From: JACTMZ01 sp044359955
GTDB taxonomy: Bacteria > Verrucomicrobiota > Verrucomicrobiia > Chthoniobacterales > JACTMZ01
Direction: 5' to 3'
DNA: 64,000 nt
Assembly (NCBI GenBank): GCA_044359955.1
Contig: JBIKLF010000004.1
Coordinates: forward strand, 1-64,000
Every line of letters begins with the position of its first letter. Position 1 is the stretch's first letter. This document shows positions 55,669-64,000 of the stretch, one piece after another. The translations under genes and the position numbers were made by a program. The notes under the pieces were generated by a model that saw nothing but the letters and a program-made list of their open reading frames with translations, made no database searches and had not been told where the DNA came from.

Positions 55669-57492
55669 ATGACATGGGAAATCGCCACCGTCCTTGCGCT
55701 CGTCGCCTTTGCGCTCGTCCAATTCGTGCGCGAGCGGTGGCCGACCGATTTGACCGGTCTGACCATCTTCGCGGTTCTGTTGCTGCTTTCGCAACTGCCG
55801 TTTGAGAACGCCTTTCCCGAGACGGCCAAGTTGCTCGCGGTCTTTGCCAACGCGGCCCCGATCACGGTGGCAGCCATGTTCATTCTGAGCAACGCCTTGG
55901 AGCGGACCGGAGCCCTGACCCGTGCCCTTACCGCGATGGAAAATGTGGGCAGGCTCGGACCGCGCGGACTGCTCCTTGTTATGATGCTGGCCACCGCCGT
56001 CGTGTCCGCCTTCATCAACAACACGCCTGTTGTGGTCGTGGGATTGCCGATTGCCATTCACTTGGCCAACCGGGCGGGGGTATCGGCTTCCATCTTTCTC
56101 ATTCCCCTTTCCTATGCCGCCATTTTCGGAGGCACCTGCACATTGGTCGGCACGAGCACCAATATCCTCGCCAGCGGCTTGGTCGCCGACGCCGGCTTCG
56201 AGCCCTTCGGTATGTTCGAGACCGGCTACGTCGGCTTGCCCCTGCTCTTCATCAGCACGGCGTTCGTGGTCTTGTTCGCCCCCAAACTTTTGCCGCACCG
56301 CAAAACGCTCGCGCAGGGCCTGAGCGACGGGGGGTTCTCCGAATACGTGGTTGAGGCCGCGGTGGCGGCCGGTTCTGCCGCAGCGGGAAAGACTCTGGTC
56401 GAGGCGGGTCTGGGTCCGCGGGCCGGCGTGCGCGTGCTCGAAGTTCTGCGCGACAACGAACCGCTTTTCGAGCCGCTCGACACCTTGCAACTCAGGACGG
56501 GTGACCGTTTGGTCATCGCCGCCGCGCCCGGGGCGGTGGCCGATGTGCTGGCACGGCAGGACATCAAGCTCGACGTCGAACACACCGAAAGTGGAAAGAA
56601 AATGATTTCCCACGAGGCGCATCTGGCCGAGGCGATCGTCGGGCCACTTTCCGAGTTGGCCGGTCGCAGCTTGCGCGACCTGAACTTCCGCCAGCGCTTC
56701 GGGTTGGTTGTTTTGGCCATCCACCGCCGCGGCACCAATCTGAGCCGCGGCTTCGAAAATGTGGCCTTGCAACCCGGCGACACCCTGCTGCTACTCGGGG
56801 AAGAGGCATCCATCGGCCAACTCAAAGCGACCAACGAACTTTTGCTCCTTGATCGTCCGCGCGCTTCCACCTCGGCCCAGCGCGCCCGCACCCCTTTGGT
56901 TCTGGCCACCATGGCTGCGGTGGTTTTATCCGCCTCCCTCGAAATTGTCCCCATCGCGGTGGCGGCCATTGTCGGCTGCGTTTTTCTCATGCTCACCGGC
57001 ACGATGAAGCCGCGCCAGGCTTATGCCTCGGTTGATTGGAGTCTCCTTTTCCTCATCTACAGCACCCTGGGGATCGGCGTGGCGATGGAAAGCACTGGCA
57101 CCGCGCAATTCATCGCGGGGAATCTTGCTTCATGGGCCACCGACTTTGTGCCCCACGCCTGGAAAGCACTTTTGTTGCTGGCCGTCATTTTTATCCTCAC
57201 CTCGACCATCACCGAGTTGCTTTCCAACAACGCGACCGTGGTGCTGATGATGCCGATCGCGCTCGGTCTGGCCGCGCAACTCGGCCTCGACCCCCGCCCC
57301 TTCGCCATTGCCATCACCATTGCGGCCAGCGCCAGCTTCGCCACGCCGATCGGTTACCAGACCAACACCTATGTTTATTCGGCCGGCGGCTACCGTTTCG
57401 CCGATTTTCTCCGCATCGGGCTACCGCTCAACGTCGTCTACTTTATCGGCGCGATGATCGTTATCCCGCTGGTCTGGCCCCTCCACAAATAA
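55669..57492 (+). CDS. SLC13/DASS-type permease with two central TrkA-C domains
   Basis: A 607-residue anion transporter. N-terminal and C-terminal helix bundles flank two RCK-C/TrkA-C domains at about residues 215-300 and 310-390 (VRVLEVLRDNEPLFEPLDTLQLRTGDRLVI, then VVLAIHRRGTNLS with LQPGDTLLLLG). Transport motifs are SAFINNTPVVVVGLPI and the late TELLSNNATVVLMMPIAL, each with the conserved SNN/INN-T. The TrkA-C pair is typical of the bacterial sulfate or divalent-anion branch. It is divergent from the M50 gene. Ligand unknown. Confidence 0.9.
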   Translation: MTWEIATVLALVAFALVQFVRERWPTDLTGLTIFAVLLLLSQLPFENAFPETAKLLAVFANAAPITVAAMFILSNALERTGALTRALTAMENVGRLGPRGLLLVMMLATAVVSAFINNTPVVVVGLPIAIHLANRAGVSASIFLIPLSYAAIFGGTCTLVGTSTNILASGLVADAGFEPFGMFETGYVGLPLLFISTAFVVLFAPKLLPHRKTLAQGLSDGGFSEYVVEAAVAAGSAAAGKTLVEAGLGPRAGVRVLEVLRDNEPLFEPLDTLQLRTGDRLVIAAAPGAVADVLARQDIKLDVEHTESGKKMISHEAHLAEAIVGPLSELAGRSLRDLNFRQRFGLVVLAIHRRGTNLSRGFENVALQPGDTLLLLGEEASIGQLKATNELLLLDRPRASTSAQRARTPLVLATMAAVVLSASLEIVPIAVAAIVGCVFLMLTGTMKPRQAYASVDWSLLFLIYSTLGIGVAMESTGTAQFIAGNLASWATDFVPHAWKALLLLAVIFILTSTITELLSNNATVVLMMPIALGLAAQLGLDPRPFAIAITIAASASFATPIGYQTNTYVYSAGGYRFADFLRIGLPLNVVYFIGAMIVIPLVWPLHK

Positions 57493-57494
57493 GA

Positions 57495-57520
57495 AACCCC
57501 GCAGATTGCTCCACGGGGTT
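57495..57520. terminator. Bidirectional terminator hairpin
   Basis: AACCCCG...CGGGGTT arms with a 12-nt loop lie between the convergent SLC13 and HdeD genes. T-rich stretches lie nearby on either side (TTTTTC on plus after a 15-nt gap, TTTCTT on minus), so it probably serves the leftward transcript best. Confidence 0.6.
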
Positions 57521-57546
57521 CCCGGTTGAGAATTGTTTTTCTCCAC

Positions 57547-58089
57547 TCAGGCATTCTGCGCTTTCAGCGTCGAGGACATCGACAGAAAGAAGAATCCGGT
57601 AAAGATCAGGTTGATCCCGAAGAGGAGTCCGAGCAGCCACGTGGCCGAGCCGGGGAAGCCGCTGAAAATCATCCAAGCGAGCACGAGCGAGACCACGCCG
57701 CTCAAAAGCATGAACCACATCGTGTTCGTGCCGCTGAACTTGAAAGCGGCAATGATGGTCACCAGGCCCTGCGCGGCGAAATAAGCGGCGAGGAGGATGG
57801 TCAGCGTTAGGATACCAGCCCCCACTTGGAACATGAGCAGAAGGCCGGTCGCAAGGGTGAGCACCGCCCAGAGCCCCGAGACCACGCGGGATGCGGTGCT
57901 GGATTCCTTGCGGCCCAGCGAGGCGGCCAGGGCATAGCCGCCGGCGATAAGCAGGAGGGCGGCGAACAATTGTTCGACCACGATGGTGCCGAGCAGCGGG
58001 AAGGCAATAGCCAGGGCGCCGAGCACGATGAGAAGAATCCCCTGGAACATGGTCCAGCCGGATGATTGGTGTTTGGTTGCGTCAGTCAT
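57547..58089 (-). CDS. HdeD/DUF308 family membrane protein
   Basis: A 180-residue protein with six helices in three pairs, characteristic of the HdeD (DUF308) family. It begins MTDATKHQSSGWTMFQGILLIVLGALAIAFP, with the repeated 'G-x-x-x-LG-x-x-x-F-P' turn and FQVGAGILTLTILLAAYFAAQGLV. E. coli HdeD is linked to acid resistance at high cell density; no such role can be shown here. The ATG at 58089 is chosen over an upstream start in spacer DNA. Confidence 0.88.
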   Translation of the reverse strand: MTDATKHQSSGWTMFQGILLIVLGALAIAFPLLGTIVVEQLFAALLLIAGGYALAASLGRKESSTASRVVSGLWAVLTLATGLLLMFQVGAGILTLTILLAAYFAAQGLVTIIAAFKFSGTNTMWFMLLSGVVSLVLAWMIFSGFPGSATWLLGLLFGINLIFTGFFFLSMSSTLKAQNA

Positions 58090-58178
58090 AGCACACCCAA
58101 ACTGTCCGGACCGCACGCGGGAGGAAAGCGAATTTTCCAGCGACGAGAGCATCGGAAGTGGTAAGCTCCGTTCGTTCC

Positions 58179-60125
58179 ATGCCGAGAAAACGACCCGCAA
58201 CCCGCCATCCGGCGGCCCATCGCGTCACCGTGCTGCGCCTGCGCGCGAAAAAGCGCCGCGTTCGGCGTCAGCGCACGCGGAAGTTGGGACGTTTGGTCGT
58301 CGCCTCCTTCTTGCTCTGGGGGCTCGTGGCGTGCTTCTACCTGGCCTGGGCCTGGACCTTCGATCTCCGGGAAGTCGGCCGCATTCCGGAAAGTTCGCTC
58401 GTCATCGACCGCCACGGGAAAGTTTACACCCGTTTGTCCGGCGAGAACCGGCGCACGGTCCCACTGGATCGCGTGAGCCCGTGGTTCGTCCGCGCCGTCA
58501 TCGCGCGGGAAGATTCGCGCTTCCTGCAGCACTTCGGCGTCGATCCCCTCGGCATCGCCCGGGCGGCGGTGGCCAATTTGAGCGCCGGCGGCATCCGTCA
58601 GGGCGGCAGCACCCTCACCCAGCAGTTGGCCCGTAACAGCTTCCCACTCGGCGGCCAGAACATGCACCGCAAAGTGCTCGAAGCAGCACTCGCCGTGCGC
58701 ATGGAAGCCGTGCTGAGCAAAGATGAAATCCTCACGCACTACATGAACCGGATTTATTTCGGGGCCGGCTTGTTCGGCATCGAAACCGCGAGCCAGGCCT
58801 ACTTCGGCAAGCCGGCCGCCGACCTGACCCTTTCCGAATCCGCCCTCCTCGCCGGTCTCATCCGTAGTCCGAACCGCCTTTCGCCTTTCCGGGATCCGGA
58901 CGGCGCCCTGGAGCAACGCAACATCGTGCTGCGGCAGATGGAAGAGCAGGGCTACATTTCCGCCGCCGACCGCCAGTCGGCCCAAGCGGAACCGTTGCTC
59001 CTTGCTGCGGAAAGACCCCAACCCCCGCAGGAGGATTGGGCGATGGAACTTCTTTGGCGGGAATTGGAGCGTGTCCTGCCGCAAGACGTCATCGACGGAG
59101 CGGGCCTGAAAATTTACACCACGCTGGACGGCAGGATGCAGCGCGCCGCAGTGGCCGCGGTCGATGAACAACTGGCGGCAGTAGAGGCGCGCGCGGGTTA
59201 TCCGCACGAAAAGAAAGCCGACACCAGCTACGTCGATCCGCAGAGCCGCGGGGGCACCCCCTACCTGCAGGCCTCCGCCCTGGCGGTCGACAACCACAAC
59301 GGCGGCATCCGCGTCTTGGTCGGCGGCCGCGACTACGCCTCGAGCAAATTCAACCGTGCTTATTTCGCGGAGCGGCAGGTCGGATCTGCGGTGAAGCCCT
59401 TTGTTTACGCGGCCGCTTTTGCCGCGGGCATGCATCCGGACACGCCGGTGAGCGATGACCGGCTGCGGGCCGGTGAATTCCCCAAGGCTTTCGGCGCTTA
59501 CAATCCCTCCAACAGCGACAACACCTACCGCGGCATGTTGCGAGCCAAGGACGGATTGATCCTCTCGCGCAACACGATGAGCGTGCGCGTCGGTGCCGTG
59601 GCCGGCATCGAGCGGGTGCGTGAGAACATTCTGGCCTCGGGAATCGGGACAGACGTGCCGAAATATCCGTCGATTTTCCTCGGTTCGTTCAGCGGGACCT
59701 TGCGTGCTCTGACCACGGCCTACGCTGCGCTGGTCAACGACGGGGTCGCGCCCACGCCGCATTTGCTCGACCGGGTGGAGGATCCGCAAGGTCGCGTCCT
59801 TTACCGATACAAAGGATCCGTGCAACGCATCCTGCCTTCCGGTGTGGCCCGCACCACGGCGGGCATCTTGCGCGAGGCCATGACGCGCGGCACGGGTCAG
59901 GTGGCCGCGGCGTTCGGTTATCGCGGGGAGGACGCCGGGGGAAAAACCGGCACGACCAATGACTACAAGGATGCGTGGTTCATCGGTTTCGACCGCGAAA
60001 CAACCTGCGGCGTGTGGGTCGGCTTCGACCAACCAAAGCGGATTGTGGACCGCGGCTATGGCGCGACCTTGGCTTTGCCCATCTGGGTCAAAATCATGAA
60101 CGCGGCCGCCGCGGAGGGCGGATAG
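58179..60125 (+). CDS. Class A penicillin-binding protein (transglycosylase-transpeptidase)
   Basis: A 648-residue bifunctional peptidoglycan synthase. A basic N-terminus (KKRRVRRQRTRK) and one membrane helix (LVVASFLLWGLVACFYLAWAW) precede the GT51 glycosyltransferase domain with IAREDSRFLQHFGVD (catalytic Glu), QGGSTLTQQLARN, and NRIYFGAGLFGIETASQ. The transpeptidase domain has Ser-Ala-Val-Lys in VGSAVKPF (SxxK), SRNTM (SxN) and GGKTGTTND (KTG). It resembles PBP1a/PBP2d. The ATG at 58179 gives MPRKRPATRHP. No outer-membrane activator gene is nearby. Confidence 0.95.
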   Translation: MPRKRPATRHPAAHRVTVLRLRAKKRRVRRQRTRKLGRLVVASFLLWGLVACFYLAWAWTFDLREVGRIPESSLVIDRHGKVYTRLSGENRRTVPLDRVSPWFVRAVIAREDSRFLQHFGVDPLGIARAAVANLSAGGIRQGGSTLTQQLARNSFPLGGQNMHRKVLEAALAVRMEAVLSKDEILTHYMNRIYFGAGLFGIETASQAYFGKPAADLTLSESALLAGLIRSPNRLSPFRDPDGALEQRNIVLRQMEEQGYISAADRQSAQAEPLLLAAERPQPPQEDWAMELLWRELERVLPQDVIDGAGLKIYTTLDGRMQRAAVAAVDEQLAAVEARAGYPHEKKADTSYVDPQSRGGTPYLQASALAVDNHNGGIRVLVGGRDYASSKFNRAYFAERQVGSAVKPFVYAAAFAAGMHPDTPVSDDRLRAGEFPKAFGAYNPSNSDNTYRGMLRAKDGLILSRNTMSVRVGAVAGIERVRENILASGIGTDVPKYPSIFLGSFSGTLRALTTAYAALVNDGVAPTPHLLDRVEDPQGRVLYRYKGSVQRILPSGVARTTAGILREAMTRGTGQVAAAFGYRGEDAGGKTGTTNDYKDAWFIGFDRETTCGVWVGFDQPKRIVDRGYGATLALPIWVKIMNAAAAEGG

Positions 60126-60318
60126 GGTCAGATGAAGGTTCGCGGCGGGTCGGGGACGCCGCGCCCTCCCCTGCGGTCAACTTCCACCCCAGGTGGGGCG
60201 GGGCCTCCGGACCCGCCGCCTGCCAAAAAGAACTCGCCCGGCATGATTCCGGCTCAGCCGGACTCATGCAGTCGGAGACCCAAGAAAAGCGCGGCTTGGC
60301 TCGGTTTTTCCAGGGGGC

Positions 60319-60335
60319 ACGGCCGTCCCGGCCGT
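60319..60335. repeat. Perfect 7-bp-stem palindrome
   Basis: ACGGCCG-TCC-CGGCCGT is a perfect hairpin 37 bp before the family A element. It has no T-run and resembles a single hairpin arm of another REP-like family. Confidence 0.6.
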
Positions 60336-60372
60336 ATTGTCTGATCGTGACGGGCTCAGATTTTGCAGACTT

Positions 60373-60440
60373 AGGTAGGGACGCGCGGCTCGCGCGTCCG
60401 TTGGTTGGGGGGCGGACGAGCGGGCCGCTCGTCCCTACCT
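60373..60440. repeat. REPIN-like element, family A copy 4
   Basis: AGGTAGGG...CCCTACCT ends surround two hairpins, GGACGCGCGG-CT-CGCGCGTCC type and GGACGAGCGG-G-CCGCTCGTCC. It is the most symmetric copy with copy 1 and lies between the convergent PBP and trpD genes. Confidence 0.85.
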
Positions 60441-60519
60441 TCTGAGCGAACCTTTTCTTCTGCTGCAGCCCGTCAACCGCTGCGGCTACAGTGGACAAGT
60501 CTCAACTGCATCGTTCCGG

Positions 60520-61557
60520 CTACGACTTCCCCGCCACGCGCTGCATCCGTAGCAGAACGGTGCGCGCCGCGCCGGAATCAAAAGATGCCCCGGCCCTCTC
60601 GTGCGCTTCAGCCCAGTCATCGGTCAGGCCTGAGACCATGATGGCCGCCGCGGCATTGACCAGCACGATGTCTTTCATGGCGCCGCGCCGCTCACCGCGC
60701 AGCAGTTCATCGATCAGCCGGGCATTGTGTCCTGCCTCACCGCCGCGCAAATCATCAAGTTGGGCAACGGGAAGACCAAAGTCCGCCGGAGTCATGGTCA
60801 CGACCTCGCTCCCGTTGGGCCCAACCTTTGCCATCGTGGTCGGTCCGAGCGTGGAAATTTCATCCATCACACCGGCCTTACCGGCTTTGCCGTGCACGAC
60901 CAAAGCCCGACTCCTCCCCAAGCGGGGGAGCACGCCGGCGTAGAGGGAAACGAGTGCTTCGCTGAAGACCCCGGCCAACTGGCCCTCAGGACGGGCCGGA
61001 TTGAGCAACGGACCGAGCATGTTGAACACGGAAAGCTGACCGCGTTCGGCGAGCAGTTTGCGGGCCGGGGCCACTGCGGCAAAGGCCGGGTGGAACCGGG
61101 GTGCAAAGAGAAAGGCGGCCCCCGCTTCGCCCAGCATGTCGAGCAACCGACCGGGCGGCAGATCGACCGGAATATCCAAGGCTTCCAGCACGTCGGCGCC
61201 CCCGCTTTTCGAGGTGATCCCGCGGTTGCCGTGTTTGACCAGCCGCGCCCCGGCGCCCGCGGCGACGAACATGACCGCCGTGGAGACGTTGAAGAGTCCC
61301 AGCTTGTCCCCCCCGGTGCCACAGACATCGATAACCGGGCGGAGGTCGGCCGGCACCTCGAAAGGCACGGCATGGACGAGAAATTCTTCGGCCAAGCCGG
61401 TGATTTCTCCGGGTGTTTCACCCCGCTGGTTGAGCGCGCCGAGGAAAGAGGCCTTGGCCTCGGCCGGCACGGACGCCTCAAGCAGCCAAGCGGCCACTTC
61501 GCGGAGTTCCCCGGGCGTTAATTCCCCGGACGAAGCGATTTGTGCCCAGTCGCTCAT
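60520..61557 (-). CDS. trpD: Anthranilate phosphoribosyltransferase
   Basis: A 345-residue enzyme that joins PRPP and anthranilate in tryptophan synthesis. The PRPP-binding motif is VIDVCGTGGDKLGLFNVST, with KHGNRGITSKSGGADVLEALD and NMLGPLLNPARP as the other signatures. The ATG at 61557 overlaps the aroD stop by 4 bp, so the two are co-translated. This pairs a shikimate-pathway enzyme with a tryptophan enzyme. Confidence 0.97.
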   Translation of the reverse strand: MSDWAQIASSGELTPGELREVAAWLLEASVPAEAKASFLGALNQRGETPGEITGLAEEFLVHAVPFEVPADLRPVIDVCGTGGDKLGLFNVSTAVMFVAAGAGARLVKHGNRGITSKSGGADVLEALDIPVDLPPGRLLDMLGEAGAAFLFAPRFHPAFAAVAPARKLLAERGQLSVFNMLGPLLNPARPEGQLAGVFSEALVSLYAGVLPRLGRSRALVVHGKAGKAGVMDEISTLGPTTMAKVGPNGSEVVTMTPADFGLPVAQLDDLRGGEAGHNARLIDELLRGERRGAMKDIVLVNAAAAIMVSGLTDDWAEAHERAGASFDSGAARTVLLRMQRVAGKS

Positions 61558-62243
61558 GGCCAAACCTCCTCAAGGCGGCGGACCAATTCGAGGGCCGGCC
61601 ATTGACCGGGAACCTGCGGTTTGTCGAGGTATCCGTAGTTGAGCCGGGAGCCCGCGGCCGCCAAGACCAGCCGGGACACCTTGCCCAACGGCCCCATGCC
61701 CATCGTGGCGAGGGGCGTGCGGGCCGAGGCTTGCAATTGCAGGAGAGCCGCAAGGTCGCGGGCGCTGCGTAAGTGCACGGCAATTTTGACCACATCGGCA
61801 CCCGCGCAATGAGCGCGGCGGAAAATTTCGCGCAGACGCTTCAAAGTCGGTGTGCCGCGGAAATCGTGGAAAGAGATGACCTTTCGCATCTTGTGACGGG
61901 ACGCCTCCTCCAGCAGTCCGGCCATGGCGCAAACGGAGCGCAGTTCCACGTCCACAGCCCGGGCCCAGGGCAAAAATTCCCCCAACAAAACCCGGCGCTG
62001 GGGCAGAGAAAGGACGTCGAGCCCCCCCTCGGCGGGATGGCGGGCGGTCAGCAGCACGGGAGGCTTGATCCGGCGGATATCCTCCGCCTTCATGCCCCGA
62101 CTTGCCGCCAAGGAATCCAACCTGACTTCCACGTAGCCGACCTCCGGCGCCCCGAGGCGCTGCGCGGCCCTCAGTCCGGCGGCCGTGTGGGCCGTGGCAA
62201 CGACCAATGATGGGGCCAGACTCGGTTTTATTTTCGGATTCAT
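61554..62243 (-). CDS. aroD: 3-dehydroquinate dehydratase, type I
   Basis: A 229-residue type I enzyme that forms a Schiff base with 3-dehydroquinate, the third step of the shikimate pathway. Visible are EVRLDSLA (substrate Glu/Arg), KVISFHDFRGTP (catalytic His) and ADVVKIAVHLRSA (Schiff-base Lys). The length is a little shorter than E. coli AroD (252). It overlaps trpD by 4 bp and is divergent from the sugar transferase gene. Confidence 0.93.
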   Translation of the reverse strand: MNPKIKPSLAPSLVVATAHTAAGLRAAQRLGAPEVGYVEVRLDSLAASRGMKAEDIRRIKPPVLLTARHPAEGGLDVLSLPQRRVLLGEFLPWARAVDVELRSVCAMAGLLEEASRHKMRKVISFHDFRGTPTLKRLREIFRRAHCAGADVVKIAVHLRSARDLAALLQLQASARTPLATMGMGPLGKVSRLVLAAAGSRLNYGYLDKPQVPGQWPALELVRRLEEVWP

Positions 62244-62312
62244 GACGCAGTGTGCTTATATTGCATTTTCATGGGCCGCCTGCCATGAGGAAATGGGCCC
62301 GGACGCACCAAC

Positions 62313-63704
62313 ATGACTTCGCGCAAGCAGGAACTTTCAATGCAGCTAAACCAGATCGCCGACGGTCTGATTCTGGCGCTGGCGCTGTATCTCGGTTACG
62401 CGCTGCGGCGCTACCAGATCATCGACTTCGATGTTCTGCCCGAGATTCCGTCCTTGGAGGGGTTCCTTTGGATGTTCTTGCTTGTCGCCCTTTTCGGTCC
62501 GCTGCTGCTCGAGATACAGGGTTTTTACCATTATCCGCTTGAGAAGTCGCTGCGCCGTTCGCTGCGGCAAATTTCCTCTGCCGGCGTGTGGCTCGGCCTC
62601 ATCTTGGGGGCCTGCGTTGTCTTTCTCAAGCTGGGCATCCCCAGCCGGTCCGCCTTACTGCTCTTTATCGTGCTGGCTCCCCTCGGCCTGCTGGCTCGCG
62701 AGGCCGTATTCCGGGAATTTTATTTGCGGCGCCTGCGCCGTGGCGCCCACGGGGAGAGCATCCTTCTCGCCGGCAATCCGCAACGCATGGAGGAGACCGT
62801 CGCCGCCCTGTCTCCCGTGCAGCGGCTCGAAATCGATGTGGCGGAGCGGATCGATCTCGAGAAGCACGAGGTCAGCGCCTTGATCGACGCCATGCACCGC
62901 CACAGTGTCGGGCGGGTCGTCCTCGCCTTCGACAGCCATACCTCCGGGCGAATGCAGGACGCCATAGCGGCCTGTGAGACGGAGGGGGTGGAGGCCTGGG
63001 TGGCGGCGGATTTTTTCCGCGCCTCGATTGCGCGGCCGGCCTATGACACTCTGGGGCCTACTCCGATGTTGGTCTTCCGCGTCACGCCCGAACTTTCCTG
63101 GGCCTTGTTGGTTAAAAATATGATGGACCGGACCGGCGCCTTTCTCGGCCTCGTTCTGCTCGCGCCGTTTTTGTTGCTGATCGCCGCCGGCATCAAACTC
63201 ACCTCACCGGGGCCCGTGGTTTTCAAGCAGCAAAGGGCGGGCCGCCACGGGCGGCCGTTCACGATGTATAAGTTCCGCTCGATGCGCACTGGTGCGGAGA
63301 TGGAGCAGGAAGAGTTGAAGGCGTTCAACCAGATGAGCGGCCCGGTCTTCAAAATTGAGAAGGACCCCCGCATCACAACCTTCGGGGCGTGGCTGCGGCG
63401 CACCAGCCTCGACGAGGTCCCGCAATTGTTCAATGTGCTGCTCGGCCAAATGAGTCTGGTTGGTCCACGTCCGCTCCCGATTTACGAGGTGGACAACTTC
63501 GAACTGACCGCCCACCGCCGCCGCCTTAGCATGAAGCCCGGCCTGACCTGCCTCTGGCAGATCAGCGGACGCAACTTCGTCAAAGACTTCAACGACTGGG
63601 TAAAACTCGACGTGCAATACATCGACAACTGGTCACTCGGCCTCGATCTGAGCATCCTGTTGCGCACCGTCCCCGTCGTGCTTTTCGGGAAAGGAGCGCA
63701 CTGA
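62313..63704 (+). CDS. Exopolysaccharide-type polyprenyl glycosylphosphotransferase
   Basis: A 463-residue inner-membrane protein of the WbaP/CpsE class that transfers a sugar-1-phosphate to undecaprenyl phosphate. It has four N-terminal helices (to about 125), a central Rossmann-like region (about 130-260), then a reentrant helix and the catalytic domain: KLTSPGPVVFKQQRAGRHGRPFTMYKFRSM, RRTSLDEVPQLFNVLLGQMSLVGPRP and KPGLTCLWQISGRN. It would begin the synthesis of a capsule or exopolysaccharide repeat unit. The full gene cluster is not visible; only rfbD elsewhere in the window is possibly related. Confidence 0.92.
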   Translation: MTSRKQELSMQLNQIADGLILALALYLGYALRRYQIIDFDVLPEIPSLEGFLWMFLLVALFGPLLLEIQGFYHYPLEKSLRRSLRQISSAGVWLGLILGACVVFLKLGIPSRSALLLFIVLAPLGLLAREAVFREFYLRRLRRGAHGESILLAGNPQRMEETVAALSPVQRLEIDVAERIDLEKHEVSALIDAMHRHSVGRVVLAFDSHTSGRMQDAIAACETEGVEAWVAADFFRASIARPAYDTLGPTPMLVFRVTPELSWALLVKNMMDRTGAFLGLVLLAPFLLLIAAGIKLTSPGPVVFKQQRAGRHGRPFTMYKFRSMRTGAEMEQEELKAFNQMSGPVFKIEKDPRITTFGAWLRRTSLDEVPQLFNVLLGQMSLVGPRPLPIYEVDNFELTAHRRRLSMKPGLTCLWQISGRNFVKDFNDWVKLDVQYIDNWSLGLDLSILLRTVPVVLFGKGAH

Positions 63705-63774
63705 AGCGGAAAATCTCGATTCCGGACGGCTCGGCACCTACAGTTCCCAGCCTCCCTTAAACCAACTCCATGCC

Positions 63775-64000
63775 ATGAACAAAATTGTCACTTCCCTCCT
63801 CCTTGCCGCCGGCACCCTTTCGATCGCCACAGCCCAGCCTGCCAAAGACTTCCAGATCCTCAAGATCACCCCCGACTTGGCCACCACTCCCGAATACAAC
63901 TTCGCCTTCGGGCCGAAGAACAAGAAGGTGCAGAAAAACAAGGACTGGCTCGAAGTGGAAGTTTCCTTCGAGTGGCAACCGAGGGACCAGAAGCCCGAGT
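63775..64000 (+). CDS. Secreted protein resembling Amuc_1102 pilus-like family (truncated by window edge)
   Basis: The first 75 residues of an open frame that continues past the edge. A signal peptide (MNKIVTSLLLAAGTLSIATA) is followed by a charged, beta-like sequence: FQILKITPDLATTPEYNF, a Lys/Asn-rich turn and DWLEVEVSFEWQP. The last motif resembles the KDWLEVEVEFE strand of Verrucomicrobiota proteins of the Amuc_1102 family, which lie near type IV pilus-like genes in Akkermansia. The match is from memory of the family and only the N-terminus is visible. Confidence 0.5.
   Translation, partial: MNKIVTSLLLAAGTLSIATAQPAKDFQILKITPDLATTPEYNFAFGPKNKKVQKNKDWLEVEVSFEWQPRDQKPE

Larger units (their letters stand above)
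60126..60519. other. Intergenic region between PBP and trpD, rich in repeats
   Basis: About 390 bp without a convincing gene. It holds a CCGGCT-C-AGCCGG hairpin near 60255, an ACGGCCG-TCC-CGGCCGT hairpin at 60319-60335 and the family A element at 60373-60440. The two convergent transcripts (PBP and trpD) must end here. Confidence 0.55.

Noticed and set aside
58086..60032. Roughly 650-codon minus-strand frame across the PBP gene
   Set aside because: Composition is Arg/His/Gly-rich and random; the class A PBP on the plus strand has all catalytic motifs.

Overview
The window is a gene-dense, GC-rich stretch of bacterial chromosome with no phage, plasmid, insertion-sequence or CRISPR signature. 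The best guess is a Verrucomicrobiota bacterium, perhaps Opitutae-like. The clues are a PEP-CTERM surface protein, a prepilin with a C-terminal H-X9-DG motif, an RsmH with an 'NPRRF-KYKE' N-terminal extension, and a right-edge secreted protein resembling the Akkermansia Amuc_1102 pilus-like family. A complete Mla lipid-transport operon shows a Gram-negative (diderm) envelope. This is inference from gene content; no 16S rRNA gene is present.

Layout. 0-13 kb: a PIN/Phd toxin-antitoxin pair, meaB, rsmH, an ABC-F ATPase, a PstS-like protein coupled to an organophosphate-type MFS transporter, ispE, yajQ with tRNA-Ile2, clcA, vapBC and marC. 13-24 kb: a tiny secreted CGPC peptide, an unusual VanX-Dabb fusion, a YcgR/YcgQ-like permease pair with a lipocalin-like protein, the glycine cleavage operon gcvT-gcvH-gcvP behind tRNA-Arg, then trpA with a membrane protein and a RelE-like protein. 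24-42 kb: an orphan SWIM protein, an rfbD-like reductase coupled to a TetR regulator, pdxH, a PPi-type phosphofructokinase, a J-domain-like protein facing a four-gene operon (M42 peptidase, deoxyhypusine-synthase-like, DUF2237, SWIM-SNF2 helicase), a MATE pump, metY-metX, and an overlapping PEP-CTERM/prepilin pair. 42-64 kb: mlaEFDCA, bioA, ppdK, a secreted nuclease/phosphatase-fold protein, a CoA-transferase with citrate synthase, an M50 protease, an SLC13 permease, an HdeD-like protein, a class A PBP, aroD-trpD, a polyprenyl-phosphate sugar transferase and the truncated pilus-like gene.

How the genes fit together. Most are housekeeping: amino acids (Gly cleavage, Met by direct sulfhydrylation, Trp, shikimate), cofactors (biotin, PLP, isoprenoid precursors), envelope (Mla, PBP, VanX-like, sugar transferase) and central carbon. 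PPi-phosphofructokinase plus pyruvate phosphate dikinase suggests PPi-linked glycolysis. Citrate synthase beside a succinyl-CoA:acetate-type CoA-transferase suggests a TCA cycle that can bypass succinyl-CoA synthetase. Many neighbours overlap by ATGA.

The most striking non-genic signal is a set of dispersed paired-hairpin elements in the spacers. I see four sequence families that share one plan: inverted terminal motifs (usually GTAG...CTAC) around two hairpins. They look like REP/REPIN elements. Two of them supply the stop codons of the neighbouring genes meaB and rsmH. No RAYT transposase gene is in the window.
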